Source: Carposina sasakii
Lineage: Eukaryota; Arthropoda; Insecta; Lepidoptera; Carposinidae
Assembly: GCA_014607495.2 (NCBI GenBank)
Contig: CP053160.1
Location: 11,842,001-11,906,000 of the forward strand
Reading direction: 5' to 3'
DNA: 64,000 nucleotides
Shown here: positions 47,018 to 59,559 of the stretch, piece by piece
How the letters are laid out: every line of letters begins with the position of its first letter
Numbering within the stretch: the stretch's first letter is position 1
Position numbers and translations under genes: made by a program
The notes under the pieces: generated by a model
Told to the model about the DNA's origin: nothing
Seen by the model: only the letters and a program-made list of their open reading frames with translations
Databases searched by the model: none

Positions 47018-47690
47018 TTGGCCGAAGCAGAAACAATTGGATACGGTGCCCGAATGTGGACCTGCCCAAAACTAACATTCCTTCAGCGAAGTGGGATGAG
47101 CCACTCTGCGAATTGGTGTCCTAAACAAACGTATCGCAGAGCGCGCTCGTCTAACTGTCCGGAGAGTGGGAATCGGGACTATAGCTGCAGGCCCTATTAC
47201 GGGTACCATGCTGGACAGAAACATCCGGATAGCTGCTTCATGTAACTTCGTCTCGGGGACCAGTCAGTCCCCCATATCTGCCAATGGACAGTGTGGGTCA
47301 ACTTGGTCACCATGGTCTTTCATGCATAAGCAGCTCAGGCCGCCTCCCCATGAAAAAAATGATCGTCCGTCGGGCCCTTGGAAAAGTCTACGCGCCGGCA
47401 ATCTTAGCCCAGAGGCCTAGCGCGTGACGATGGGACAAAGGCCCGACGGTATGACGCTAGTGCCTTGGGAGATTCGACCGCTTGTGTGGGACGCTACTTG
47501 TGTTGACACACTTGCTGCGTCCCACATCGGCGGAACATCAGTTAAGGCCGGTGCTGCCGCATGTTCAGCCGAAAATGCCAAAGATATGCAGGACTCCCAG
47601 GATACTACATGTTTGTGCCTGGCACACTTTGAGACACTGGGACCGTTGGGACCAGAGGCTCATCGCCTCTACCGGGAAATTTAAAGTATG
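47018..47690 (+). mobile_element. Degenerate non-LTR retrotransposon remnant
   Basis: GC-richer than its surroundings. The frame at 47424-47684 reads PDGMTLVPWEIRPLVWDATC, then DTLAASHIGGTS and HFETLGPLGPEAHRL, a motif series I associate with the C-terminus of LINE-encoded polyproteins. The upstream part is frame-broken. Clade uncertain. Confidence 0.55.
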
Positions 47691-47828
47691 AATTACATTT
47701 TTCGAAAGCTACAATAGAGTCGTGGACCTTTGGGAAGAAGTCTCTTTTTTGCGCAAAAAATAGCATTGCCATACAACGTGTAGGAGCACTTAAAACATTA
47801 AACAATTCCTAACAGAATGTAAAAATTG

Positions 47829-47975
47829 TAAATTGAAGAAAATGTATTAGTGGTAGAAAATGTTTGTTTTTAAACAAGAATGTGGCAGCACCTTTACGAC
47901 AACCATGAAGCAGTGACAACCAACGTTGATGCGAATCAATGTTATATTTAACCAATCTATTTGTATAATAATACT
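47829..47975 (+). repeat. Direct repeat copy 2 flanking a LINE remnant
   Basis: Shares GTGGCAGCACCTTTACGACA and CCAACGTTGATGC with 46778-46930, with scattered substitutions and small indels. Confidence 0.75.
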
Positions 47976-49571
47976 TACTAAAATAACCCGAAAACCGAAG
48001 ACCAATCTCTAGGCTATTATATTCATGGCCGACAAGCAGCGGTAGGCTAGTTCCTTACCACATGGGTATGGACCGGGTAAAAAGTAGATCTCTTTCTCTA
48101 TTGACGGTGGGCGAGATTAATCTTAATTTATACGAGTAATATATTGTACGAGTACGAGTAGGTATGTGTTCCATATTATTATTATTCACCTCTCCTTTGT
48201 AATAAATATTATTTTTTCTGATCGAAATTACAGTCTAGCAATGTTTACAATATTCGGTATACTATAAAATTGTTTTGTAACCTCAGCGTGTTCATTAATA
48301 AACCAATTAACATTATTTTACTACTGCCGATGAAAAGCTGTAAACAATAGAGAATAAAATGAAAATTTTACGGTTTGAATACAATAAAATCTATTGAATC
48401 TTCTCGCAGAAGAAAATTCATGTACCTAAGATAAAATAAAAAAAATCTGTGTTTTGTTGGGGTTCCGTCACTAAGTTACTAGAGTTAATGACCGGATTAC
48501 GTACAGTGGAGATAAATATCTAATGAACCTATAGTACATCAAAAATAACTACTTGGTGGGGCTACGAGTCCGGTGGGGCAAAATTCGTGGGACCACGAGT
48601 CAAAAATCCTAGATACTACATATTACTAGAGTGCGATTCACCAAATAGTTCTTTTGATGATGATGATGGTATGTGTATGGTATTGTGTATGCTAGTTACT
48701 AGGTGTATGATAACATTATTTGTGTCATTGTATACAAAACATGTTAATGCCGAATCAGGCTATATTATTCTATAAAACTGACTTTACAACATCATATACC
48801 AAAAAAAAATCGTGATTGAAGACTCCTGTCTTCAGACCGTATTCTATTCGAGAGACGGCAGGCCTTAGTCCAAGCACTGGCGGCTAATTGGTAGCGGCCA
48901 GGCCGTGGCAGCTATGGAGGTCACCGATACGAGTATGTATGTATTGTATCAGAAGTATACTTGGTATTGTTTGACATTTCGGTCGCTGCTTAGCCTCCTC
49001 TCAAGTTTAAATGCGACTAGCCGTTTAGGTTCTAGAGCTTGTCAAAGAATAAATATAATATACTTACAAACATGCATACACTCGAAAAATATAGCTTTCC
49101 TTCTGGCGCAGTCGGGTAACAACATGAAATAGGTATAAAAGAGGAGGTGGGACTATGAAGCGAGTCGTGTGGCAATCGTGAGGCCATGACGTCATGATTG
49201 GGGCGGAGCTTCAGCGCCAGTGTAACGCAGTAGCTGTAACCACACGCTCGTGCTCCGAAATGTAACCGTATTAAAATTAAAAATCAGGGTACTTAATTAC
49301 TAAAACATAGTATAATATTGCCATCTTGTGATGAGTAATTGCACTAGTTATACAATCTTGAACCATATTGATAATGAGCAAGTAGTTAGACTAGTCACTA
49401 CAAGGTGGTTTTGATGTAAATGTAGCCCTACAGTGTTAGGATGCTCTCCTCGTCCCATACTGCACCCCCGCTCCGCTGCACACTATTTTTGTTAGAAAAT
49501 ATACTTAGCCGCTACTCCTCTTTTATTTCTTCTCCATGGGTAACAAGAATTTTACGAGTATGCACATATAA
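47976..49571. other. Intergenic, including a promoter-like patch
   Basis: No exon recognised. At 49134-49206 there is a TATAAAAG, a TGACGTCA, an ATTGG and a GGGGCGG within 75 bases (see findings). Confidence 0.45.
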
Positions 49572-49712
49572 TCACGCCTTTATTTACGGGGTAGGCAGAG
49601 TACCAAGGGCCGATAGAACCATATGGTGCCACTTCTGACCAATTATAAGGTTATAGTTGAGATGTACAAGTTCGGTTAGTAGTGACCGTCCATCGCCTAC
49701 TAAACACCAAGT
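49572..49712 (+). repeat. SINE-2 copy
   Basis: CACGCCTTTATTTACGGGGT, AGGGCCGATAGAACCATATG, CCATCGCCTACTAAACACCA. Confidence 0.65.
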
Positions 49713-49918
49713 ATCATGCCTCAAGCATTTTATATCCATAAATATTATCAAAAACTTTCAGTTTTATAAAGATTGAAAGTGATTTATCTTAATTTGTTGC
49801 ATGTAGTGTCCAAATGAGTTCGTTGGCGACTAAAGTTGCGTTGCTGAAGAAACATTACAGTGAAAATATTGTGAAAATGGACTAACTTTTTATCATAAAA
49901 TTATTAATAAAGAAATGG

Positions 49919-49990
49919 AAAAAATTCCTCACCCGGGTGGGAATCGAACCCACGACCTCTGCATTCCGTGCCAGTGCTCTTACCACTTTT
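49919..49990 (-). repeat. tRNA-derived SINE head fragment
   Basis: On the minus strand GGTCGTGGGTTCGATTCCCA includes a perfect B box, preceded by GTGGTAAGAGCACTGGCACG. No cloverleaf closes and no intact A-box side is present, so it is a SINE fragment, not a tRNA gene. Confidence 0.6.
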
Positions 49991-50454
49991 TATCGTTCAA
50001 ATTTACAGTTTCCCCATCGAAGTTTTACTTGGAATCATGCTGCGGTTTTTATTTCTTATTTTATTGGGCTCTTATTTTATATAGGTACGGTCCGAATGGG
50101 TTATAATCTCTTTGATTGCAGACCTTGTTGGAAGATTTTTACTTTGAACAGTTCGAGTTTTGTTTTTATCGAGATTTTTATGCTTCTTTTAGACGGAAGA
50201 AACATTATCCGATTATGTGATGCTGGCACAGCAATAAAATTTAACGTAGCTTTTTCCTAACAGATGTTCCCGACATCGTTCGAGTGTTTTACGCAGCCTA
50301 GTCGTTCTGATGGGGAAGTTATCTAGTTATAGCTAAGTAAGTTTCACATAATATTTTCTACGTATACGAATTAAATAATAACATACTTTACACCATATTA
50401 GCCTAGTCCCTTGGCGGCTATATTCTTATCATATTCATCATATCAATGTTTGTA

Positions 50455-50530
50455 CTTATCGGGATTCGAAGTCAGGACCAATATGGCGTCGCCGAAAGGG
50501 TCTCTACCAACTACGCCAATCGGTCATCTG
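50455..50530 (-). repeat. tRNA-like SINE head fragment
   Basis: Minus strand: ATTGGCGTAGTTGGTAGAGA (A-box like) and GACTTCGAATCCCG (B-box like), spaced as in a tRNA. The acceptor ends do not pair. Confidence 0.5.
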
Positions 50531-50805
50531 GATAGAATTAGATGTTTGTTTTGGAGTCATGGATGTTATATCTACAAACTGACCAGATATACCTATATAT
50601 ATATATTTAGGGATTTTCTTTTTATTTATACAATTTGTCCATTTTATAATATTATTTTCTCAAAATATAGCCCCAGCTTCAATATGATATTGAAAATATG
50701 GTGAACGATGTAGGTCTGAAATAATATATTTTTCAAAGCTTTAACTTTTACCTGGTCAGAAACTAGGGCACTAGATAAGTTCCTCGTGGTAAGTTATTTT
50801 TATAT

Positions 50806-50870
50806 TCATCATCATCATTTACAGCCCTGAGAAGTCCACTGTTGGACATAGGCCTCCCCCAATAGGGGGT
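50806..50870 (-). repeat. RTE LINE tail fragment
   Basis: CATCATCATTTACAGCCCTG and GTCCACTGTTGGACATAGGC are the reverse complement of the 3' end of the 20613-21037 element. Confidence 0.7.
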
Positions 50871-51429
50871 AGAGGTTATTTTTATATTTTTTTAATATAA
50901 AGGGGTATGTTATACCTTGTTTATTTGGATTTCATTGTAACGTCATATAAAAGTCAAGAGGGCGTCAAGCAATCATGATTAAAATAATAATGGTTCGGTC
51001 GTGGTCGTGGGTCGTGTCTGCATTCTCAACTATGCTATATCGTTGACGTCATATCGGTAAATAAAAATATCTGAATCTAAAAACAAACGCAATCTGCAAT
51101 GCAGTTAAATATCATAAAATACCTACTTTTTCCACTATTTCCTCCAAAGGTCACGCTAACAAGCGATTTTTGACTTAATCACAGCCGGTTTAAAGTTGGT
51201 ATTGTTTGAACTTCACGGAAACATATGGATTTCGTGTTAAAAGTAATATAAATACACTTATATGTTTTATCTTTTAGGTTTTATCTACGTATTTATATAT
51301 ATGTGAAACATGACGTGATCAGAGTTAAAATAGAGTCAGGGCATCCCTACCCTTGATTTGAATTCGAATCGATCAATAGAAAATTTAATATTGTAATTAT
51401 ACATGTGTATTTTAGTACGGGGCGTTACA

Positions 51430-51475
51430 TTAACAATAATTTTCTCTGTATCTATACAGAGAAAATTATTGTTAA
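51430..51475. repeat. Perfect 46-nt palindrome
   Basis: Two 22-nt arms (51430-51451 and 51454-51475; left arm begins TTAACAATAATTTTCTCTGT) are exact reverse complements separated by CT. It abuts a SINE-3 copy at 51477-51625. Confidence 0.9.
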
Positions 51476-51476
51476 C

Positions 51477-51625
51477 TCAATTGATGCGGAGTTTTCACTG
51501 GAATACATAAGCATCTCCTCCCGTGCATGTCGACTAATGAACTCGGGGGCATTTTCTCGGGCGATAAGCTAGCTAACTTGTCAATTATCTTTTACATCTG
51601 GTCCCGCTTAAACGTGGTAGTCTTT
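51477..51625 (+). repeat. SINE-3 copy
   Basis: TTGATGCGGAGTTTTCACTG, GGGCGATAAGCTAGCTAACT and GCTTAAACGTGGTAG are in SINE-3 order. Confidence 0.55.
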
Positions 51626-53932
51626 CAGCTGTCTGTTCAAGGACAGATAGATAGTCATGGCAAATATTGTTGGACAAAATTATATTATGAGGTACCCTAA
51701 AATCATAAATAACCTCTCAATATTAAACAAATCTATCCCTAAAACACGCCAATTTACCTCAAATCACTATCCAAAATAAGATCTGCTTTGAATTTTCCCT
51801 GCAGGTAAATAAAAATTTGAATATACTGAGTGAAATGAAACTATGACAGCATCCGAAGCAATCTCTACTTGTATTGGCAAATGTCCAAGAGATTCTCTGC
51901 AAAGATATTTTAATAAAATATCAAATTACAGAACATAAAATTGTGATAGGTATACTCACTGCATAGGGACATTATGAGATTCTTATTCTTTATTGCACAT
52001 ACTCGTACACAAAAAGAAATATGGCATACAACATAAAAGAAAAGATGCATGTACAATGGCAAGCTTATCTCTACCAGAGATCTCTTCCAGCAAGCCAAGC
52101 AAGTAAAGAGAAATTGTTAACAATAGGGTAACATGTGCAATTAAACAAATTCTAAGAAACTACATAAATACATTAAGAAAAAAGATTCATTTTTCTCTTT
52201 TGAATAAAATTTCAAGAACATAATATATAATATTAGTAGAGCTTAAGTATAGATTAAAAGTGGATAAAGGCATGACGTCATGACGCTTAGTTAGTATAAA
52301 AATAACCAAAAAAATCTATAGTACATGCAAGTGTGCATCTTTTGGTTTACCTTATCATAGATCTAGAACCTATACAAAGGCGTAAGGACATATAACTAGC
52401 GGCATAAAAGTTAAACCTAAAACCCAGTTAGCCCTGATAACGTTTCATATACTTGAACGTACTAGTAGAGGATGGGTCACCTACCATATTAATATCATCG
52501 TAGAACTGTTGAGGCTCTCTGCCCCATCTAAGGGATACAGGAAAATAAGTCACCTAAATCAATCTTCAAAACCTTTTTTAAAATTCAAAAAATGTTAACT
52601 TAATTATATTTACTTCGGCAACCCTATTTCATTTTTAAAGTTCAGTATATCGATATGACTTTTTTAAATTAACCTACACCATGTTCACTTCTGGGCAAAG
52701 GCATCCCGATTTCGAGCCCACACTTAACGTCTCTAAAACTCGATCATGATAAAGAGAGCATAAACTTTATTCTTATTGTTTAGGGATTTAGGTGGATCGC
52801 GTCGCGTCAAAGGGAAAATTTTAGGAGTAGGTCAAAGAGTTACCTGTGAGTTTTCTTTCTTCTTCCGCGCGGAATTTATCGTAGGGTTTAGGTTTACGGT
52901 TCACTATTATCCACTTTTAGGGTAGGTGCAAGGTCTGATTGGGTAGGTCAGTTTGTCACACACAAAAATTCACTTACCGAGACGGTTGTACCGTTCACCG
53001 AGAGTACCGCGGTGGTTGGACAACAGTCAGAAAAGGTATCAGAAAAGGTATAAGATCAACACAAAGTCTTGTTCCCGCTAATAGGGGCGGGTTGAAAATT
53101 GACCAGATTGTCCCTTCACCTTCTTTTAGGTCTTCAACTACGCCGGTTTCCATGTATAGACACCCAGTTATTGATGATGTTTGTCCACCAGAAATCATAT
53201 AATAAAACCAAAGGTTTCACTTTAAAATCTGAACATAAACACATGTTTTTACTTACTATAGGTACAGCAAATTAAACTTTACAAGTCGGTAACAATGTTA
53301 AAAGCCTTGTACTCACCAAGCACGGCCCACGGAGAAATCGATACTAATAAATTATTAAACTTCTAATAAAACATACACAAGACACGTAGGAAAAACTACT
53401 ATAAACTTGGCCTAAATTACTCTTGTAAGGAAATTACCGATATTATGTTATATGGTAGGCAGAATAAAGAAAGAAAAATGTTGAAATATCATGATAGTAT
53501 ATACCAACTTGAGATTGTATCTATTGAATAATGTAAATAGGTCTGTACGCGAAATAGATGTAAACAATCTTGGAGGATTCTACCAAGTACTTAATAAAAT
53601 TGTTATAATTAAGTGCTTAACCAAAATATCTTCTAAGACTATTCACAGTGTATATTCCACAATAAATACACGAATTTACAAACTGCATGTGAGTACTTAC
53701 AAATTTTTTGTGGTTGCACAGTACTTCTTTATTCCTGTTCGTGGTCACTTCTTTTTATATAATTTTATAATAATAATTATTATTTTTATACTCTACTTTT
53801 AATAATAGATAAACAAGGAACAATTTCGCTTTTTAGGGCTCTGTATTGATCAAATTGATAAATAATTGGCGTAGCATTAGTATTGACCTATTAAGGCAAT
53901 TAATATTGAGGCAATTATTCATTATATGGAAT
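51626..53932. other. Intergenic, one ambiguous low-AT patch
   Basis: No gene recognised. 52860-53205 is less AT-rich and open on both strands (87 codons + and 67 codons -), and a good minus-strand donor G|GTAAGTG lies near 52977. No domain is recognisable, so I do not call a gene. Confidence 0.45.
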
Positions 53933-54241
53933 GTCAAATATTGATACAATGATTTCAGACCATGCGTCTGAGGCGGAAAACACTGAAAATTTTCACAGGA
54001 AAATTCTAAAATTTTCCGACATTCATTCATATTTTCAGGAAAAAGTAGTTTAATTAGGTCTTAGATAATGAGTTAATAATGAAATTTTAACCAAAAGATA
54101 ATTTTCAAAAAAGAAGTCCTCAAAAAAGTTCAAATAACTGATCAACCCTAATGGAGAGTCACGAGTGATCCAAAAAATATCACTGTGTAACACAATAACC
54201 AATAAGTCCATTTAATTAGTCACAGGATCGCCCGATACAAT

Positions 54242-54974
54242 AGGGAATATGCGTCTTATACGAAAACATATTTTTTATATTTTATTCGAAAGATATTACA
54301 AATACAAACCGAATAGTGCAAAAATAACATCAATTGGTTAGTAAATACCAAAGTTACAGGAGTTTAAAAGTTTGAAAAATTTTACGAAAAAAATTTACAA
54401 CATTAAAGGAGTCAAAACATACAATTTTATGTTTTATACTAATGTCCCGCCCTCGCTTCGCTTTGGTACATATTACTTAACGCATTTACCGTTTAAACCT
54501 ATCCTGGACTTCCACGAACATTTCAAGACTAAGATTAGTCAAATCGGTTCAGTCGTTCTCAAGTTTTAGCGAGACTAACGAACAGTAATTCATTTTTATA
54601 TACGAGTATAAGATAATTATATTCATATTTTGAATTATCTCATTGATTTAATAAATACTTTATTAACATTTGCACCTATTAATAAATAATTTTTATTGAC
54701 AACAATACGCAAAATATAAAATATTACGTTTATAAAATAAGATTGCATTTTTCCCATATTAATTTGAGACGGTTGTCTATTATGATGACGTCAAAGTATT
54801 TGCCATTTTAGTATGGAGCAAACGCAGCGTTTCAAAAACATTTTGCCGGCTCGTATTTTTTAATTGCTGTAAATCCAAAACGGTTAAAGTTAGATATGCC
54901 ATTCCAAGGGCAAACTTTATTCATTTTTTACGTAGAATATAAAAATTAAATAAAAAATTTCAAGCATATACCCT
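54242..54974 (+). mobile_element. TIR element, family C, nested and itself interrupted
   Basis: The ends AGGGAATATGCG and GCATATACCCT are inverted. The rest matches 42067-42597 in reverse orientation. About 200 bp longer than that copy because a LINE-type 3' fragment sits inside at about 54431-54620. Confidence 0.75.
54431..54620 (+). mobile_element. LINE-type 3' fragment nested in family C
   Basis: CGCCCTCGCTTCGCTTTGGT, AATCGGTTCAGTCGTTCTCA and AGCGAGACTAACGAACAGTA, ending in a TTTTTATATA tail. Boundaries estimated by comparison with the uninterrupted family C copy. Confidence 0.6.
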
Positions 54975-55110
54975 ATTGGCGCGGCAAGCAAAGATTACTG
55001 ATAATCAAATCAAAAATACATTTCCTGTGAGTAATAACACTGTCGTATAACTCAACACAATGGTACTTGTTCAGCATTTCAGTATTTGCCTGGCTGTCAC
55101 CAACACCCTG

Positions 55111-57900
55111 TATATATAGCGACATTAATATCGGATTTTTATTTGTATCTTGCTCAAAGAAGATAATACTCGTAATACCTTAGAAACAGAATGGACGATT
55201 GCAATAAAAAAAAACACAATACACTTTTTAGGCTTTATTTCATCGTGATAGTAAATAGTAATTGTAAGGTTGTAAATAATTTTACCGTTTAAATACTTAA
55301 CGAGGTAATGTACATTAAAAATTATGAGCATTAATTTAAGAGTTGTGTTTGGTAGATTAGATATGTACACTTCAAAGACTACCTACTCCGACTAAAGAAT
55401 CGTCTGTTAATGTAAAAACTAATTTCTACTGTAAATACTTTTTATACATAAATGTATTTTAAACCTTATATAATCTAGCTTAGATATGTACAAATATTAG
55501 TGCCAACATTTGGTATTTCATTTATATAAATAAATAAATACAATTTATGTTTACAATATCAAATTATGTAGGCCACAATCTTGTTGTGGCTATTGATACG
55601 TGATGCACTGATTCTTCTCTTGTAATCAGTTTTGATAAAATATTATGAAAACAGAAAAAGTAAGTATTGGCACACAATACAAATTTCCTGCCAAAGTAGG
55701 ACAATAAGCGCTCAAAGTTTGTAGCATCGTAAAATAAACTTAAATATAAATAAATATTGCTACACTAATGAATATACAAGTTATTTCAAAAACAAGGCTG
55801 AAAAGTAGTGAAAATCTTAATACACGGTATTTTTCTAGAATGTTTCATTACCGTTTGCATAGAAAATTGCACAGCAACAAAATTGTTTTCAGAGAATTTA
55901 CATTTCAAAATTTTATATTTATTCAGCAGCAAAAATCGTACAGTGAACCCTTTATACCGTATTTTAATTTTGATGATTTTTCATCTATACTAAATATTAT
56001 AAAGAGGTAAACTTTGATTGTATGTTTGTTTGTTTGCAGCGAATAGGCTCCGAAACAAATCAATTCCTTGTAGTTAAGTGGATATCAATAGTGTTTTGTT
56101 ACTGCCGATTTTTTATACAATTGAGGTTGTGTTTTTATATTATTTTAAATATAACAGGTCATCATGTGATAATCGCAAAACAAATTCGCTAGCTTGAAAA
56201 ATGGGGATGTTATATTCATAATCAAAATAATGTGCCATCATCTGAATTATAAACTTTCGAAACATAAAAGCTACAGCAAAATTTCACTCACATTTCAATT
56301 TCTTTAAATTTTAATATTTGCGATTCATAAATTTACATTACTACATAAATATATATGATCTAGGCCATTACAGCGGCTAGTTCATTAGTTAGAGAAATAT
56401 ACCTACGTACATGCAACAGGCCATGTGCATCACACAACTATATACTATTCATGAAGGATCTAAAAATAGTGGAGGGCATACTTGTAGTCTTAGATAAGAG
56501 ATACACAGGTTGGAAACAATTATTGTGATTCAGTTAGGTATCTTTAGATTTTTGTTAGGTAGGTGCCTATACATATTCGAATAAGATAAAGTAATTATAA
56601 ATCGCCTCTTTACAAAAATGACGTGACATCTCATTGAAGTGGTTTATAAAATATTACATTTTTCTTGCAAAGAGGCGATTTATTCAGAAAGAGTACATTA
56701 CACCTATGAGGATATCTAGAAGGAATTGTAATTTTGTAACATCAATCAATATGGTAGTTTAGTCAACAGAACAAATAAATACTACATTCAATAAAAAAAA
56801 AATATATAAATTTGGTCAAATATCGAATATACCTATAATATTTTTGAAGTTTGACCGGACAATACAAGTAATTTCTCAATTTTCGCGACTCTACTACCAT
56901 GACAATGAAGAATTTAGAATATTGTTAAGGCCTTTGATTTATATTACATTATTGTTCTGTTGATCAAACCATTTTTGATCGATTATTTCTATCATGATAT
57001 TTTTATGTAAGTAGGTATAAGCCTAATATCCTGCGTAAATATCCTGTCGTGAGCTATTAAAATTTTGATCATAGTTTATAGGAAATGGTCAAATGGTTTA
57101 ATTCTAGTATTATTGTATTGTAATTCTTATAAACTAATTATTTTTTCAATAATGTTTTCTCTTAATCTAATTAAACTTCTGCGGGGAACATTAATTTCGG
57201 GTTTATTGAAAAATTAATTATCAATAAAATAAACAAATCTGTTTTTATCGAGTATATTAAGAGAGTACACACACACAGACTCTTAATTTGCATCGAAATT
57301 TTTACATGACTTTTATATCTGAGAATCAAAGAAATTTAATCACAACAACCGTAGGAATGAAATCGATAATATTAAAAATTAATTTCGGCTTATACTAAGC
57401 CATATAAATGTTATATTAGGATTTGAAGAGGAATATAATTTTCTTTCGAGAATCTATTTACAAGGATAATACACTGAATGCCAGAAATATATATATAATA
57501 TTGATTCTTTCTTAGACTTTATGATTAAATTTTTTCTCTTAAACCATTACGTTATTATAAACATAATAAGCAGCATAAAAATACAAAAAAAAGCCTACAT
57601 CTAAATATATCTAAATATGGAAAATAAATGTGTAATAATCAAATAGACTGACTTTAATAATCGGCAAAAATATTTAAATATAATAATTCTGATTGAATAA
57701 TAAAATCACAACAAATTTTTTAATTTATAAGATTTACTCTACAATCATGTTCATATAAAAACATTTGAAAGTAAAATTAATTTAATCAAACGAAGTTGTG
57801 ATTTATTATGTCCTTAAATATCTTATCTTTCTCTCAGGGTTTAATGATATAAAATTTGTATTACAATAATTTTAATAAAAAATGCAAATTATGTTTTCTT
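55111..57900. other. Intergenic between the convergent genes
   Basis: Very AT-rich, with no exon recognised. It contains an 87-nt hairpin at 56597-56683. Confidence 0.5.
56597..56683. other. 87-nt imperfect hairpin
   Basis: A 15-bp perfect stem (ATAAATCGCCTCTTT / AAAGAGGCGATTTAT), a 2x5 internal loop, then a 7-bp stem (AAAAATG / CATTTTT) and a 36-nt loop. The shape is compatible with a small-RNA precursor or with a degraded foldback element. Confidence 0.6.
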
Positions 57901-58979
57901 TATTTATATTGGATTTTTTAAAAGAATTATGTATATAGGAAAAGGTATTAAAATTTTATTCATTATTCTTATTTATATTTTCTTTCTTTAACATTTTTAC
58001 TTTTTCTTGCAATTAAAGCTTAGTTAAGATGAAATTATGTGTTTATAACACAAGGTGCTTAATACATTGGACCAATGTTCAACCGTTAAACTTGTAGGTA
58101 AAATTCATTATACTTACTAAAATGTTATTCCTAGAAAACATATTGTAACTAGATACGTACAGCGAAAAAGGAAACTAGAAAATAATCATAATAAATAATA
58201 CTTTTTTTTACAATCGGCGAAAATTTTTGAGTTATTCAATTATTTACCAAAATTATTTATCTTGTTAGAGAAATAGATTTTTAAAAAAAGTTACCGGAAT
58301 ATTTATGATCACATCTAAATATTTCAAAATAAATGTTGAATAACTGCGATCTATATATACAAAGCCTAAATACACAAGATAATAATACTTATGTAAAAAA
58401 TTGCTTACAGACATTATTAGACAATACCTAAATATATTTATAGAGTGGCACTGTTTAAACAAGACTAAATATTAATAGCAAATATCTTGTGCATTCCTTA
58501 ACACTATACAAGTGAATAAACACAGTATTCACCGTCCCAGATACACTAAGCACACTAGATTCCGATACGCAAGAGGTTACAGATATAAAAATATCAATTT
58601 TCCAATAGAATCAATCGAAAGAAACACACCACACTAAAAACTATGGTCCCACGACAAGACACACATTGAAAAGGTTAGAAAAATCCGCTGGAAAGTCTTC
58701 AAGATTCGTTGTTACACCGAGCAGATCGAAACTAACCGATTTGTATTGACACAAGTAATATAGTATCACAAAACGAAATTAAGTTTGAGTATGTAGTCTT
58801 GAGGCCGAGCACTGAAACCAACACTAAGTACGAGCGATTTAATCTCACCACTGCGCTTCAGCTGACACCCAAGGCCCAAAGTCCTTTCCCTATTCGTCTT
58901 TAGGGCTTTGTGCAGGACTTGGCCAAGGCGGCCTCACTTTTTCCAGTACATATTTCAACTGGAAACCAGTATGGAAATG
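57901..58979 (-). other. Probable 3' UTR of gene 2
   Basis: AT-rich sequence following the gene 2 stop. The minus strand has AATAAA at 57906-57901, a possible polyadenylation signal about 1.07 kb past the stop. No coding potential. Confidence 0.35.
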
Positions 58980-59193
58980 CTACAGGTACTCATCTATTTG
59001 ATCGTAGTCCTCATCCGGGGGCGATGGGCCGGACACCGACAAAATGGGCAGTCCGAAATGTTTGACCGTTTCCACGCTTCCACTGTCGTCTGACTTCGCT
59101 TCTTCGTTTATAGTTTCCTCTCTAGGCGGTTTGGCTTTGCAGAGGCGTTCCGAAGAATCGCTCAGCGTTGTGAGCGGAATGTTGTCGGCCGAT
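58980..59193 (-). CDS. Gene 2, last coding exon (unrecognised protein)
   Basis: The minus-strand acceptor CAACATTTCAG ends at 59194. The exon completes the AG|A codon, encodes 70 more residues, and stops at TAG 58982-58980. The sequence is Ser- and acid-rich and looks disordered (NIPLTTLSDSSERLC, EEAKSDDSGSVETVKHFG, LPILSVSGPSPPDEDYDQID, EYL). This looks like the cytosolic or regulatory C-terminus of a larger protein. I do not recognise the family. Neighbouring DNA is AT-rich while this exon is not, and the phase agrees with the exon at 59560-59750. Confidence 0.75.
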
Positions 59194-59559
59194 CTGAAAT
59201 GTTGTTTTTGTTTAAATACTAATGAAGTAACAGAGAATATTTTCTATTTAGGTTGTATTGCAGTTGTAGTGTAATTAGTGTTTTATCTAGTCGTCATATT
59301 TAACTATTTACCTATTATGTATTATTTTAATCGCTCAGTATTCGTTAACATATCTTTTAAAAAAAAATCTGTAGCTACTGCTAAATCAAATAATAAAATT
59401 TAAAAAAATTCAGAGTTAATTATTTTCGTTATATTCGATTTATGTAGCGCTGCCAGCGAATTCCAGCAAGTCCTTACACGCTGCGCTATTTTTAATTTTT
59501 ATTTTATACTACAATACACAGAAAACAATACAACGATAACTAGATAATACCATACTCAC

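Larger units (their letters stand above)
53933..55110. mobile_element. TIR element, family B, split by a family C element
   Basis: The left part, 53933-54240, and the right part, 54976-55110, join exactly at GATACAA|TTGGCG. This is the uninterrupted sequence in the 60045-60391 copy (reverse complement). The right end is CACCCTG at 55104-55110; the left end is truncated. A separate segment of about 100 bp absent from the 60 kb copy lies within the left part. Confidence 0.75.
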
